Assembly (NCBI GenBank): GCA_903951185.1
Contig: CAJBBC010000078.1
Location: 1-8,388, forward strand
Source of the DNA: an uncultured Actinomycetes bacterium
GTDB taxonomy: Bacteria > Actinomycetota > Actinomycetes > S36-B12 > UBA5976
Reading direction: 5' to 3'
DNA length: 8,388 nucleotides
The position numbers and the translations under genes are program-made. Below the pieces are notes generated by a model. That model ran no database searches and was not told where the DNA came from. It worked only from the letters and a program-made list of their open reading frames with translations. Below, piece after piece: positions 1-6,537 of this stretch (the stretch's first letter is position 1; each line of letters starts with the position of its first letter).

Positions 1-300
1 ATCGGTCTGATTGCAGTTGCTAGTTGGTTGATTATTGCCCCAGCTTTAGCTTCAGTTGGTGCTGCAGCAACTTGGCCTGATTCATTTGGTTTAGTTTTTA
101 GTGTGGTTGCTCAAGTTATTATGGTTCGCCAATACACCGAAACTTGGGTGGTCTGGTTAGTTGTCGATCTGGCTTACACCGTCTTATACGCAACTCAAGG
201 ACTTTGGTTTACTTCTATTTTGTATTTAGTTTTCACAGGTATCGCCCTACGTGGTTTGTTAACTTGGCAGAACAAGCTAACAAAACGCGAAATTTACTAA
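1..300 (+). CDS. pnuC: PnuC-like nicotinamide riboside/mononucleotide transporter, 3' part
   Basis: This is the C-terminal 99 residues of an integral membrane protein; the frame is open to base 1, so the true start lies outside the window. The visible part has about three hydrophobic segments. It carries a PnuC-like signature: a Ser-Val-Val-Ala-Gln helix, then Glu-Thr-Trp-x-x-Trp-Leu-x-x-Asp (roughly residues 47-56 of the fragment), then Leu-Tyr-x-x-x-Gly-Leu-Trp-x-Thr. PnuC proteins are usually about 200 residues and import nicotinamide riboside, or related B vitamins in sister families, by facilitated diffusion, with trapping by a kinase. The tail is short and charged (KLTKREIY). A P-loop kinase gene starts 7 bases downstream, which fits such a pair. 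The family call rests on motif recognition. The exact substrate (nicotinamide riboside, thiamine or riboflavin) cannot be settled from this fragment. Confidence 0.75.
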   Translation: MGLIAVASWLIIAPALASVGAAATWPDSFGLVFSVVAQVIMVRQYTETWVVWLVVDLAYTVLYATQGLWFTSILYLVFTGIALRGLLTWQNKLTKREIY

Positions 301-307
301 TTGCAAC

Positions 308-865
308 ATGGTAAGTGAATTTCAACTAGCACAACTAGTAAATGCGATTAAGCAAAGTTCCAAACTTTGTGGTGCAACCAAATTAGTCACAATTGATGGT
401 CCAGCCGGATCAGGTAAAACGACATTAGCAAATCAACTTTTTGACTGCCTAGAAGACTGTCAAGTTATTCATCTTGACGATATCTATGAGGGCTGGAATC
501 AAGATTTAATTTCGGATTTACCTCAAAAAATTGAAACTTGGTTACTCGAAAAATTTAAAGCTGGGCTTCCTGGTGAGTATGAAAAGTACAACTGGATCAC
601 GCAGCAATATGACCAGGTAATCCAAGTTGCTAATAATGGCATTGTGATCATCGAAGGGGTTGGTGCTAGCAACCCAAGAATCGGTCAATTTAGTGCAATA
701 AATATTTGGATCGAAGCTGACAAATCCGTGCGGTTGGACAGATTGATTGCACGAGATGGTGAAAAATATCGTGCCGAATTAACTACCTGGCTACGCCATG
801 AATCCGAGTACTTTGGCAGTTTGCCAATCAAGAACCTTGCACATTTTCAGATCCAGACAGACTAA
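308..865 (+). CDS. P-loop kinase of the uridine-kinase-like family
   Basis: A 185-residue cytosolic nucleoside/nucleotide kinase-like protein. A Walker A motif GPAGSGKTT lies at residues 31-39 after a beta strand (LVTID). A His-Leu-Asp-Asp-x-Tyr segment at 55-60 corresponds to the catalytic acidic region of uridine kinases. Y-N-W at 94-96 resembles the family's YDW substrate motif. I-I-E-G-V-G-A follows at 114-120, and an Arg-rich lid, DRLIARDGE, at 144-152. Similar single-domain proteins are widespread in Actinobacteria, usually labelled uridine kinase family or ATP-binding protein with no proven substrate. The ATG lies 7 bases after the pnuC stop with no recognisable SD, so the pair is probably one transcript. 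Nicotinamide riboside kinases of animals belong to this superfamily, so phosphorylation of the PnuC cargo is an attractive inference, but nothing in the sequence proves the substrate. Confidence 0.7.
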   Translation: MVSEFQLAQLVNAIKQSSKLCGATKLVTIDGPAGSGKTTLANQLFDCLEDCQVIHLDDIYEGWNQDLISDLPQKIETWLLEKFKAGLPGEYEKYNWITQQYDQVIQVANNGIVIIEGVGASNPRIGQFSAINIWIEADKSVRLDRLIARDGEKYRAELTTWLRHESEYFGSLPIKNLAHFQIQTD

Positions 866-866
866 A

Positions 867-895
867 TTTTCACACTCCCAAACAGCGACTAATCT
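867..895 (+). promoter_or_regulatory. Candidate promoter of kgd
   Basis: A -35-like hexamer TTTTCA (867-872, four of six matches to TTGACA) is followed by a 17-base spacer and a -10-like hexamer TAATCT (890-895, fitting TANNNT). Transcription would begin near 902 and give a leader of about 25 bases that includes the SD. The spacing is ideal, but the -35 is only partial, so this is a candidate. Confidence 0.4.
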
Positions 896-910
896 TGGAG
901 TAGAGATTTA

Positions 911-917
911 AAGGAGG
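911..917 (+). promoter_or_regulatory. Shine-Dalgarno of kgd, fixing a GTG start
   Basis: AAGGAGG stands 9 bases before the GTG at 927. It is among the strongest ribosome binding sites in the window and supports GTG as the start of kgd. The protein then begins with the expected conserved N-terminal helix of the family. Confidence 0.8.
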
Positions 918-926
918 TTAGACGAA

Positions 927-3900
927 GTGCCCAATCAACCTGGCAGCCCATTCGGTGCAAACGACTGGCTAGTTGACGAGTTATATCAGCAGTATTTAGA
1001 AGATAAGCGCCAAGTTGATCCAGCCTGGTGGGAATTCTTTGCTGACTACTCACCTACTGATTACTCACCTGTTAAATCTCCCGTAAAAACTTCAGCACCG
1101 ATAGTTGCACCTGCATCTGAAGTGCCTCCCTCAGCAGTGCTTTCCTCTGCTGTGCCTCCCTCAGCAGTGCCTGAGACAGCACCAATCCAAAATTCAGCTG
1201 CATCAGCAACCCAGATTCCAGTTACACCAACTCCAGCTCCAGCAAGTCCCGCTCCAGCAAGTGCAACTCCACCAGTTGCAGCGGAAAAATTAAAAGGTCC
1301 TGCCGCGCGTGTAGTAACTAACATGGAATCAAGTTTGACTATTCCAACAGCGACAAGTGTTCGTGCGATCCCAGCAAAATTAATGGTTGACAATCGAATC
1401 GTTATTAATAACCATCTGGCTCGCAATCGCGGTGGCAAAGTTAGTTTTACGCACATTATTGGTTTTGCAATTGATCGAGCCTTAAAAGATATGCCTGATA
1501 TGAATGTTGCATATACAACTGTTGAGGATAAGCCCGCGATAATTCGTCATCAACATATCGGTGTTGGTTTAGCAATTGATTTAGCAAAAGAAGATGGATC
1601 GCGCCAATTACTTGTGCCATGTATTAAAAATTCTGACATTTTGGATTTTGCCGGATTCATTGCCAGCTACGAAGAAGTTGTTCGAAAAGCTAGAAGCGGA
1701 AAACTTGCAGTTGAGGACTTCCAGGGCGCAACAATTAGTTTGACTAACCCAGGAACTATTGGCACTGTTCATTCGGTGCCACGTTTAATGCAAGGTCAAG
1801 GCGCGATTATTGGTGTTGGCGCAATGGAATACCCAGCTGAATGGCAGGGTGCATCCGATGAAACTTTAACTAAGAATGCAGTTAGCAAAGTTGTCACACT
1901 GACAAGTACCTACGATCACCGCGTAATTCAAGGCGCCCAGTCAGGCGACTTCTTGCGCCGAGTACATCAATATCTGCTTGGTGAAGGTAACTTCTACGAT
2001 GAAATTTTCCGAGCATTACGTATCCCGTATGAGCCAATTCGTTGGGCAAGTGACATTGCAACTACACACGATGATGTTCTAGATAAAACTGCTCGCGTAC
2101 AAGAAATGATCCATGCTTTCCGAGTACGTGGACATTTACTAGCTGACATTGACCCACTTGAATACCAACAGCGCTCACATCCTGATTTGGATATCGCTAA
2201 TCATGGTTTAACGCTTTGGGACTTAGATCGCGAGTTTGCTACCGGTGGGTTTGGTGGCAAACCGTTCGCTAAATTGCGAGAAATTTTAGGTGTATTGCGG
2301 GATGCCTATTGCCGCACAGTAGGTATTGAATACATGCACATCCAAGACCCAGAGCAACGTAGATGGATACAAGATCGAGTTGAACGTCCACATGCAAAGA
2401 TGGATCGCGAAGAACAGCTTCGTGTGCTTCGTAAGCTCAATGAGGGCGAAGCATTTGAAAATTTCTTACAAACTAAATATGTAGGCCAAAAACGTTTCAG
2501 TCTTGAAGGTGGCGAAAGTGCAATCCCGCTATTAGATCAAGTTTTAACTGAAGCAGCTGACGCTGGCTTAGATGAAGTTTGTATTGGTATGCCGCATCGT
2601 GGTCGCTTAAATGTACTTGCGAATATTGCTGGAAAAGAATATTCACGTATCTTTAATGAATTTGAAGGTAATTACGGTGAAGAATCTGTCCAAGGTTCTG
2701 GCGACGTTAAATATCATTTAGGTACTTCGGGTGAATACACATCCGGTTCAGGTGCAAAAGTTGGTGTTTATTTAGCCGCAAACCCATCGCACTTAGAGGC
2801 AGTTAATCCAGTTCTGGAAGGAATTGTTCGAGCTAAACAAGATTTACTTGGCGCTGAAAAGAAATACTCAGTACTGCCAATTTTGATGCATGGTGATGCT
2901 GCATTTGCTGGCCAAGGTGTTGTTGCCGAGACTATGCAATTTAGCCAACTACAAGCCTACGAAGTCGGTGGCACTCTGCATTTAGTTGTAAATAACCAAG
3001 TAGGATTCACAACTTCGCCAAGGTACAGCCGAACTAGCTACTACTCAACGGATGTAGCCCGAATGATTCAAGCTCCGATATTCCATGTGAACGGCGATGA
3101 TCCAGAAGCTGTTATCCGAGTTGCCAAACTGGCATTTGATTTCATGCAGGAATTCCACAAAGACGTTGTAATTGACATGGTTTGTTACCGAAAGCGCGGA
3201 CACAATGAAGCTGATGATCCGTCTTTAACCCAACCGTTAATGTACGAGATTATTGATCAAAAGCGATCAGTTCGTAAATTATTCACTGAGGCACTAGTCG
3301 GTCGCGGTGATATTTCGGTTGAAGAAGCAGAGGCAGCGCTAAAGCATTACCAAGACGAACTAGAAAAAGTTTTCCAAGCAACCAAAGCTGAAAATGCTGG
3401 AAGTGCGAACTTCTCTTCAACTTCAGCTGAGGTTGTTCATACTGGTCAACAAAGCTTGCAACCACAAACACCTACTCGAGATGTACCTACTTCAATCACT
3501 AAAGAAGTTATCGATCGAGTAATTAAGAGTCAACTTGAAATGCCAGAAGGTTTCACAGTTCACCCAAGGTTGGCGCCGCAATTAGCTCGTCGCGCAGAAA
3601 TGGTTGCCACCGATTCAATCGACTGGGGCTTAGGTGAAGCACTTGCAATTGGCTCTCTACTTACTGAAGGACGTTCAGTTCGATTGGCCGGGCAAGATGC
3701 GAGACGCGGTACTTTTGGCCATCGTCATGCCGTGATTGTTGATAAGAAAACTGGCTGGCAATACAAGCCGCTTAAAACGTGTTATGAACAAAATGCAAAA
3801 CTTTGGGTTTATGACTCACTACTTAGTGAGTACGCTGCGATGGGCTTTGAATACGGCTACTCAGTGATTCGTCCAGAAGTCTTAACTATCTGGGAAGCGC

Positions 3901-4634
3901 AGTTTGGTGACTTCGCTAATGGTGCACAAACAATCATTGATGAATTCATTGCTGCTGGTGAACAAAAATGGGCGCAAAGAAGTCGTGTTACCTTACTTCT
4001 TCCTCATGGTTTTGAAGGTCAAGGACCGGACCACTCATCAGCTCGAATCGAAAGATTCCTGCAGTTATGTGCACAGGACAATATCACCGTGGCAATGCCA
4101 ACTACCCCAGCTTCGTTCTTCCATTTACTACGTTGGCAGGTTTATTCACCACTTGATCGCCCGCTAGTTGTGTTCACGCCAAAGTCTTTACTACGTGCAA
4201 AATTTGCAACTAGTAAAGTTTCAGACTTCACACAGGGTAACTTCAGTTCAATCCTTGGTGACGAAACGGTTAATCCAGACGAAGTGACAACGGTTTTGCT
4301 ATGTAGCGGCAAGGTCTACTACGACTTAGCAGCTGAACGTGAAAAAACTGGACGTAAAGATGTGGCAATTATTCGATTAGAACGTCTTTACCCGTTACCG
4401 CACATTACGCTTCCACCTGAACTTGCAAGGTACAAGAACATCCAAAGGATTAAGTGGGTACAAGAAGAGCCAGCTAACCAAGGCGCTTGGTCGTTTATGG
4501 CAATGAATCTTCCTGAAGTTATTGGCCATCAATTGACTGGCGTAACCCGTGATGCATCTTCGTCACCGGCAGTTGGTTCTCATCATCGTCATGAAGTTGA
4601 ACAAGTGGCCTTAGTGCAAGAAGCATTTAGTTAG
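927..4634 (+). CDS. kgd: Multifunctional 2-oxoglutarate dehydrogenase/decarboxylase (E1 with fused E2-like domain)
   Basis: A 1235-residue actinobacterial fusion enzyme, about the length of the mycobacterial Kgd. It decarboxylates 2-oxoglutarate with thiamine diphosphate and acts as the E1 part of the 2-oxoglutarate dehydrogenase complex; the family can also form succinate semialdehyde or 2-hydroxy-3-oxoadipate. Residues 1-41 are the E1 N-terminal helix (DWLVDELYQQYLEDKRQVDP). Residues 42-120 are a Pro/Ala/Ser-rich linker. Residues about 125-350 form an E2-type acyltransferase domain ending in TYDHRVIQG (328-336); His331 is the catalytic candidate, and Gln335 stands where free-standing E2 proteins have Asp, as is usual in this fused family. 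No lipoyl domain is present. The E1 part follows: HRGR at 557-560, the diphosphate/metal motif GDAAFAGQG at 656-664 with NNQVGF at 689-694, KRGHNE at 756-761, TFGHRH at 929-934 and PHGFEGQGPDHSSAR at 1026-1040. All key residues look intact. A DUF6104-like gene follows 8 bases downstream. Confidence 0.97.
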   Translation: MPNQPGSPFGANDWLVDELYQQYLEDKRQVDPAWWEFFADYSPTDYSPVKSPVKTSAPIVAPASEVPPSAVLSSAVPPSAVPETAPIQNSAASATQIPVTPTPAPASPAPASATPPVAAEKLKGPAARVVTNMESSLTIPTATSVRAIPAKLMVDNRIVINNHLARNRGGKVSFTHIIGFAIDRALKDMPDMNVAYTTVEDKPAIIRHQHIGVGLAIDLAKEDGSRQLLVPCIKNSDILDFAGFIASYEEVVRKARSGKLAVEDFQGATISLTNPGTIGTVHSVPRLMQGQGAIIGVGAMEYPAEWQGASDETLTKNAVSKVVTLTSTYDHRVIQGAQSGDFLRRVHQYLLGEGNFYDEIFRALRIPYEPIRWASDIATTHDDVLDKTARVQEMIHAFRVRGHLLADIDPLEYQQRSHPDLDIANHGLTLWDLDREFATGGFGGKPFAKLREILGVLRDAYCRTVGIEYMHIQDPEQRRWIQDRVERPHAKMDREEQLRVLRKLNEGEAFENFLQTKYVGQKRFSLEGGESAIPLLDQVLTEAADAGLDEVCIGMPHRGRLNVLANIAGKEYSRIFNEFEGNYGEESVQGSGDVKYHLGTSGEYTSGSGAKVGVYLAANPSHLEAVNPVLEGIVRAKQDLLGAEKKYSVLPILMHGDAAFAGQGVVAETMQFSQLQAYEVGGTLHLVVNNQVGFTTSPRYSRTSYYSTDVARMIQAPIFHVNGDDPEAVIRVAKLAFDFMQEFHKDVVIDMVCYRKRGHNEADDPSLTQPLMYEIIDQKRSVRKLFTEALVGRGDISVEEAEAALKHYQDELEKVFQATKAENAGSANFSSTSAEVVHTGQQSLQPQTPTRDVPTSITKEVIDRVIKSQLEMPEGFTVHPRLAPQLARRAEMVATDSIDWGLGEALAIGSLLTEGRSVRLAGQDARRGTFGHRHAVIVDKKTGWQYKPLKTCYEQNAKLWVYDSLLSEYAAMGFEYGYSVIRPEVLTIWEAQFGDFANGAQTIIDEFIAAGEQKWAQRSRVTLLLPHGFEGQGPDHSSARIERFLQLCAQDNITVAMPTTPASFFHLLRWQVYSPLDRPLVVFTPKSLLRAKFATSKVSDFTQGNFSSILGDETVNPDEVTTVLLCSGKVYYDLAAEREKTGRKDVAIIRLERLYPLPHITLPPELARYKNIQRIKWVQEEPANQGAWSFMAMNLPEVIGHQLTGVTRDASSSPAVGSHHRHEVEQVALVQEAFS
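1122..1262 (+). repeat. Short in-frame direct repeats in the kgd Pro/Ala linker
   Basis: A 19-base sequence beginning GTGCCTCCC occurs twice at 1122-1140 and 1152-1170 (30-base period), each copy encoding VPPSAV. A 12-base sequence GCTCCAGCAAGT occurs at 1236-1247 and 1251-1262 (15-base period), encoding PAPAS. Both lie in the flexible linker between the N-terminal helix and the E2-like domain and keep the frame, as expected for slippage in a low-complexity linker. Confidence 0.85.
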
Positions 4635-4642
4635 GCAACAAG

Positions 4643-4822
4643 ATGTATTTCACTGATCGTGGCATTGAAGAGTTAGAAAAGCGCCGTGGCGAGGAAGAAG
4701 TTTCGCTTGCCTGGGTTGCTGATCGGCTTAAAGAATTTGTGGACTTAAATCCAGACTATGAAATACCAGTCGAACGCTTTGCTACCTGGCTTGCTCGGTT
4801 AGATGATCCAGACGAAGACTAA
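4643..4822 (+). CDS. Small DUF6104-like protein following kgd
   Basis: A 59-residue ORF starting MYFTDRGIEELEKRR and ending ARLDDPDED. From memory of the family it closely resembles the actinobacterial DUF6104 proteins, about 60 residues long and often found beside the 2-oxoglutarate dehydrogenase E1 gene. The protein is soluble, highly charged and probably helical: an N-terminal Tyr-Phe-Thr-Asp-Arg-Gly, a Glu/Lys/Arg-rich helix, then VADRLKEFVDLNP and a VERFATWLARLDD helix with an acidic tail. The ATG lies 8 bases after the kgd stop with only a weak AGG upstream, which suggests translational coupling. The 3' end overlaps the stop of the minus-strand sodX gene by 4 bases. No function is known to me. 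The conserved position beside kgd hints at a role with that enzyme, but this is inference. Confidence 0.85.
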   Translation: MYFTDRGIEELEKRRGEEEVSLAWVADRLKEFVDLNPDYEIPVERFATWLARLDDPDED

Positions 4823-5121
4823 TTAGAAAATCGTTTAGTTAGCCAATGCGGCAGGCGGTAAACCACTTTGCCAATAATTTGTGCACTTCTAATCGGACCG
4901 TAATTTCTTGAATCTACGCTAACTTCTTTATTGTCACCTTCGACAAAAATCAAGTCATCTTCAATTCTTGTAATTCGCTTAAGTTCAAGACGTTCCTGAT
5001 TTGTGCAAATAATTACATCTGAGACTTTGTATTTTGCTCCGTACCAAATTAATACTCGCTCACCTGGCGCGTAAGTTGGAATCATTGAATGGCCCTCAAC
5101 TACGGCAATTCCAAATCGCAT
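4819..5121 (-). CDS. sodX: SodX-type S26 peptidase, nickel superoxide dismutase maturation protease
   Basis: A 100-residue serine protease of the signal peptidase S26 family. The nucleophile segment is GHSMIPT (residues 10-16, Ser12). The general base lies in LELKRITRI (Lys48). The C-terminal box GDNKEVSVDSRNYGPI (62-77) matches the conserved S26 region. No transmembrane helix precedes the serine, so the enzyme should be cytosolic, unlike true signal peptidases. It is divergent from the nickel superoxide dismutase gene, the usual arrangement for the protease (SodX/SodC class) thought to trim the SodN leader. The ATG at 5121 is the only usable start: an in-frame TAG lies 18 bases upstream with no GTG or TTG between. 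An AGGGG run sits only 1 base before the ATG, too close for a normal SD, so initiation may be leaderless or weak. Its stop overlaps that of the convergent DUF6104-like gene. Confidence 0.88.
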   Translation of the reverse strand: MRFGIAVVEGHSMIPTYAPGERVLIWYGAKYKVSDVIICTNQERLELKRITRIEDDLIFVEGDNKEVSVDSRNYGPIRSAQIIGKVVYRLPHWLTKRFSN

Positions 5122-5235
5122 ACCCCTAGTTTGGCACTAAGTTTTATCAGCAAATCTAAGGGTGCGGATGCTTGGCTAAAGATTGTGTCGTAACCTTGTA
5201 CTCACGGTAAAACCGATAAGTCCCCCGGAGGAAAT
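5122..5235. promoter_or_regulatory. Divergent sodX/sodN intergenic region
   Basis: This 114-base gap must hold both divergent promoters. For sodN, TAACCT (5191-5196) fits TANNNT but lacks a good -35 at normal spacing. For sodX, TAGATT on the minus strand (about 35 bases upstream of the ATG) is a weak candidate. A small inverted repeat CGGT-AAA-ACCG (5205-5215) lies in the probable sodN leader. I see no TTGCAA-type Nur operator of the kind known from Streptomyces. The promoter calls here are tentative. Confidence 0.35.
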
Positions 5236-5631
5236 ATGAAATTCTTTGCCCCAACAGTGCGGGTATCTGCACATTGCGACCTACCTTGTGGTGTTTACGA
5301 CCCAGCACAGGCTCGTATTGAAGCGCAGTCAGTTAAAGCATGTATGGAGAAGTACCACGCCTCCGATGATGCCAATTTCAAAGCTCGTGCAATTTCAATC
5401 AAAGACGAACGTTCACACATGGTTAAAGATCATCTGTGGGTTTTGTGGACCGATTATTTCAAAGCCCCACACTTCGAAAAATACCCTCAGTTACACCAAT
5501 TGTTTAATGATGCAACAAAACTTGCGGGTGCCGCTGGAACTAAAGGTTCTGTGGATGTTGCGATAGCTGATCAACTTCTTGCAAAGATCGATGAAATTGC
5601 AGTAATTTTCGCCGAGACTAAGAAGGCATAA
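5236..5631 (+). CDS. sodN: Nickel-dependent superoxide dismutase precursor
   Basis: A 131-residue Ni-SOD that converts superoxide to hydrogen peroxide and oxygen. A 12-residue leader (MKFFAPTVRVSA) precedes the nickel hook HCDLPCGVYDP (13-23). After cleavage, His1, Cys2 and Cys6 of the mature protein would bind nickel through the N-terminal amine, the backbone and the thiolates. The mature length of 119 is close to the roughly 117 of the Streptomyces enzyme, which is a hexamer of four-helix bundles. The rest is helical, with conserved blocks KARAISIKDERSH and HLWVLWTDYFK. GGAGG (5227-5231) lies 4 bases before the ATG. The processing protease gene is divergent on the minus strand, and a GNAT gene follows 4 bases after the stop. 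No nickel transporter or chaperone gene is visible. All hook residues are intact, so the gene should be functional. Confidence 0.97.
   Translation: MKFFAPTVRVSAHCDLPCGVYDPAQARIEAQSVKACMEKYHASDDANFKARAISIKDERSHMVKDHLWVLWTDYFKAPHFEKYPQLHQLFNDATKLAGAAGTKGSVDVAIADQLLAKIDEIAVIFAETKKA
5621..5626 (+). promoter_or_regulatory. Shine-Dalgarno supporting the TTG start of the GNAT gene
   Basis: AGAAGG, inside the last codons of sodN, lies 9 bases before the TTG at 5636. The next in-frame start (ATG at 5660) would remove the first beta strand (SFQVREA) of the GNAT fold, so TTG is preferred. Confidence 0.6.
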
Positions 5632-5635
5632 CACT

Positions 5636-6160
5636 TTGTCATTTCAAGTTCGAGAAGCAATGCCATCGGATGTTGCTGAAATACATTCGATGATTATCGA
5701 ATTAGCCGAATTTGAAAAAGCAGTAGCAGAAGTAGTAGCCACCGAAGCGCAATTAAATATTGCGCTTTTCGGTGGCTCTTCTATTTCTGGTGAAAAAGCA
5801 AAGACTCCTTCAGGTGCTCCAGCATTATTCGCACACGTTATCGATGACCCAGATGAGCCAGGAAAATTAGCCGGTATGGCAATTTGGTTTTTGAATTACA
5901 GCACCTGGGAAGGTGAACATGGTATTTATCTGGAGGATTTGTATGTTCGACCAAAATTTCGAGGAAATGGATTAGGTAAGGCGTTACTTAAACAACTTGC
6001 TGAAATTTGCCAAATGCGTGGTTATACAAGATTGCAATGGTGGGTCCTTAACTGGAATAAAACAGCAATAGATGTTTACCGGGCGATTGGCGCGATGCCA
6101 ATGGATGAATGGGTTGTTTACCGTTTAACTGGCGACAAACTCAATGATCTAGCTAATTAG
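5636..6160 (+). CDS. GNAT acetyltransferase, diamine/thialysine acetyltransferase-like
   Basis: A 174-residue single-domain acetyl-CoA-dependent N-acetyltransferase. It begins with the typical beta1-alpha1 (FQVREAMPSDVAEIHSMI). The central strand IYLEDLYVRPKFRG leads into the acetyl-CoA pyrophosphate loop RGNGLGK (109-115). Motif B is WNKTAIDVYRAIGA (140-153) with the usual Tyr148, and the tail is MDEWVVYRLTG. The YLEDLYVRP, LNW-N and DEW-x-x-YRL signature is that of the spermidine/spermine (SSAT-like) or thialysine acetyltransferase branch, so the substrate may be a polyamine or an amine-bearing small molecule. This cannot be fixed from sequence. An insertion rich in Gly/Ser/Lys (46-61) separates the first helices from strand 2. 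The gene starts with TTG 4 bases after sodN and so is likely co-transcribed and perhaps coupled. Its 3' end overlaps the convergent membrane protein gene by 8 bases. Confidence 0.85.
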   Translation: MSFQVREAMPSDVAEIHSMIIELAEFEKAVAEVVATEAQLNIALFGGSSISGEKAKTPSGAPALFAHVIDDPDEPGKLAGMAIWFLNYSTWEGEHGIYLEDLYVRPKFRGNGLGKALLKQLAEICQMRGYTRLQWWVLNWNKTAIDVYRAIGAMPMDEWVVYRLTGDKLNDLAN

Positions 6161-6506
6161 TTTCAAGGGGAGTTTTAAATATTGCCACTAATCCCCCAAG
6201 GGCAATCAACCCAATAAGCAAGCCGACTAAGCGATAACTGATTTGAGTTGCCGCAACTAAAGTGTAAGAAGTTATCCCAACAAATAATTGGGTAACAAAA
6301 TACGGAGTTCTTGCCCAAGATTTAGCGTTACGCACACCACGAGCCACTAGATAAATTAGTGCAGCAAAAATTAAATAGATAATTGTTTCAACAACAGGTG
6401 AGCCAAGTGTGGTTTCATTTGAAAGTGAAGTGAGCAGTAAGGACACTGCATAAATCGCTAAACTCACACTTTCCAGAACTGCTACCCAATAACTAACCTG
6501 ACGCAT
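6153..6506 (-). CDS. Four-helix integral membrane protein of unknown function
   Basis: A 117-residue hydrophobic protein with four predicted membrane segments at about residues 5-27, 37-58, 67-86 and 90-110. The short loops contain Arg/Lys (RGVRNAKSWARTP at 56-68). The pattern Arg-x-x-x-x-x-Trp-Ala-Arg-Thr/Ser-Pro followed by a Val/Thr-Gln-Leu helix recalls a common small membrane protein family of Actinobacteria with no known function. There is no signal peptide cleavage site and no catalytic motif. The ATG has no SD; instead a TANNNT -10 element ends 6 bases upstream, fitting a leaderless mRNA. The gene is divergent from the lipid kinase gene across only 31 bases and runs tail to tail into the GNAT gene. 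Function unknown; the shared promoter region with a lipid kinase is only suggestive of an envelope role. Confidence 0.75.
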   Translation of the reverse strand: MRQVSYWVAVLESVSLAIYAVSLLLTSLSNETTLGSPVVETIIYLIFAALIYLVARGVRNAKSWARTPYFVTQLFVGITSYTLVAATQISYRLVGLLIGLIALGGLVAIFKTPLETN

Positions 6507-6512
6507 ATGTAA

Positions 6513-6518
6513 ACCATA
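6513..6518 (-). promoter_or_regulatory. Leaderless -10 element of the membrane protein gene
   Basis: On the minus strand, TATGGT lies at -12 to -7 relative to the ATG at 6506, exactly where a TANNNT -10 should be if transcription starts at the A of the start codon. A 17-base spacer would put the -35 over the start codon of the opposing lipid kinase gene. No SD is visible. Confidence 0.55.
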
Positions 6519-6525
6519 TCGCCTC

Positions 6526-6531
6526 TAGGCT
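6526..6531 (+). promoter_or_regulatory. Leaderless -10 element of the lipid kinase gene
   Basis: TAGGCT lies at -12 to -7 before the ATG at 6538, fitting TANNNT with transcription from the start codon itself. The -35 at a 17-base spacer (6503-6508) would overlap the start codon of the divergent membrane protein gene. The six bases before the ATG (TTAGGT) hold no useful SD. Confidence 0.55.
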
Positions 6532-6537
6532 TTAGGT

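Noticed and set aside
1105..1293. 62-codon plus-strand ORF rich in Leu, Gln and His
   Set aside because: Out-of-frame reading of the kgd linker repeats, with no ribosome site.
1061..1456. 131-codon ORF on the minus strand within kgd
   Set aside because: It lies opposite the Pro/Ala linker and E2-like domain of kgd. Its Gly/Ala/Thr-rich translation mirrors the low-complexity linker and shows no family resemblance.
3283..4167. Minus ORF at 3283-3471 and plus ORF at 3904-4167
   Set aside because: Both lie inside the conserved E1 part of kgd in other frames and show no recognisable domain.
5122..5235. Nur (nickel-responsive) operator between sodX and sodN
   Set aside because: No TTGCAA-N5-TTGCAA-like sequence is present; only short chance inverted repeats such as TAGT-N5-ACTA.
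5246..5566. 106-codon plus-strand ORF inside sodN
   Set aside because: A frame-shifted shadow of sodN, whose own frame has the full nickel hook and family blocks.
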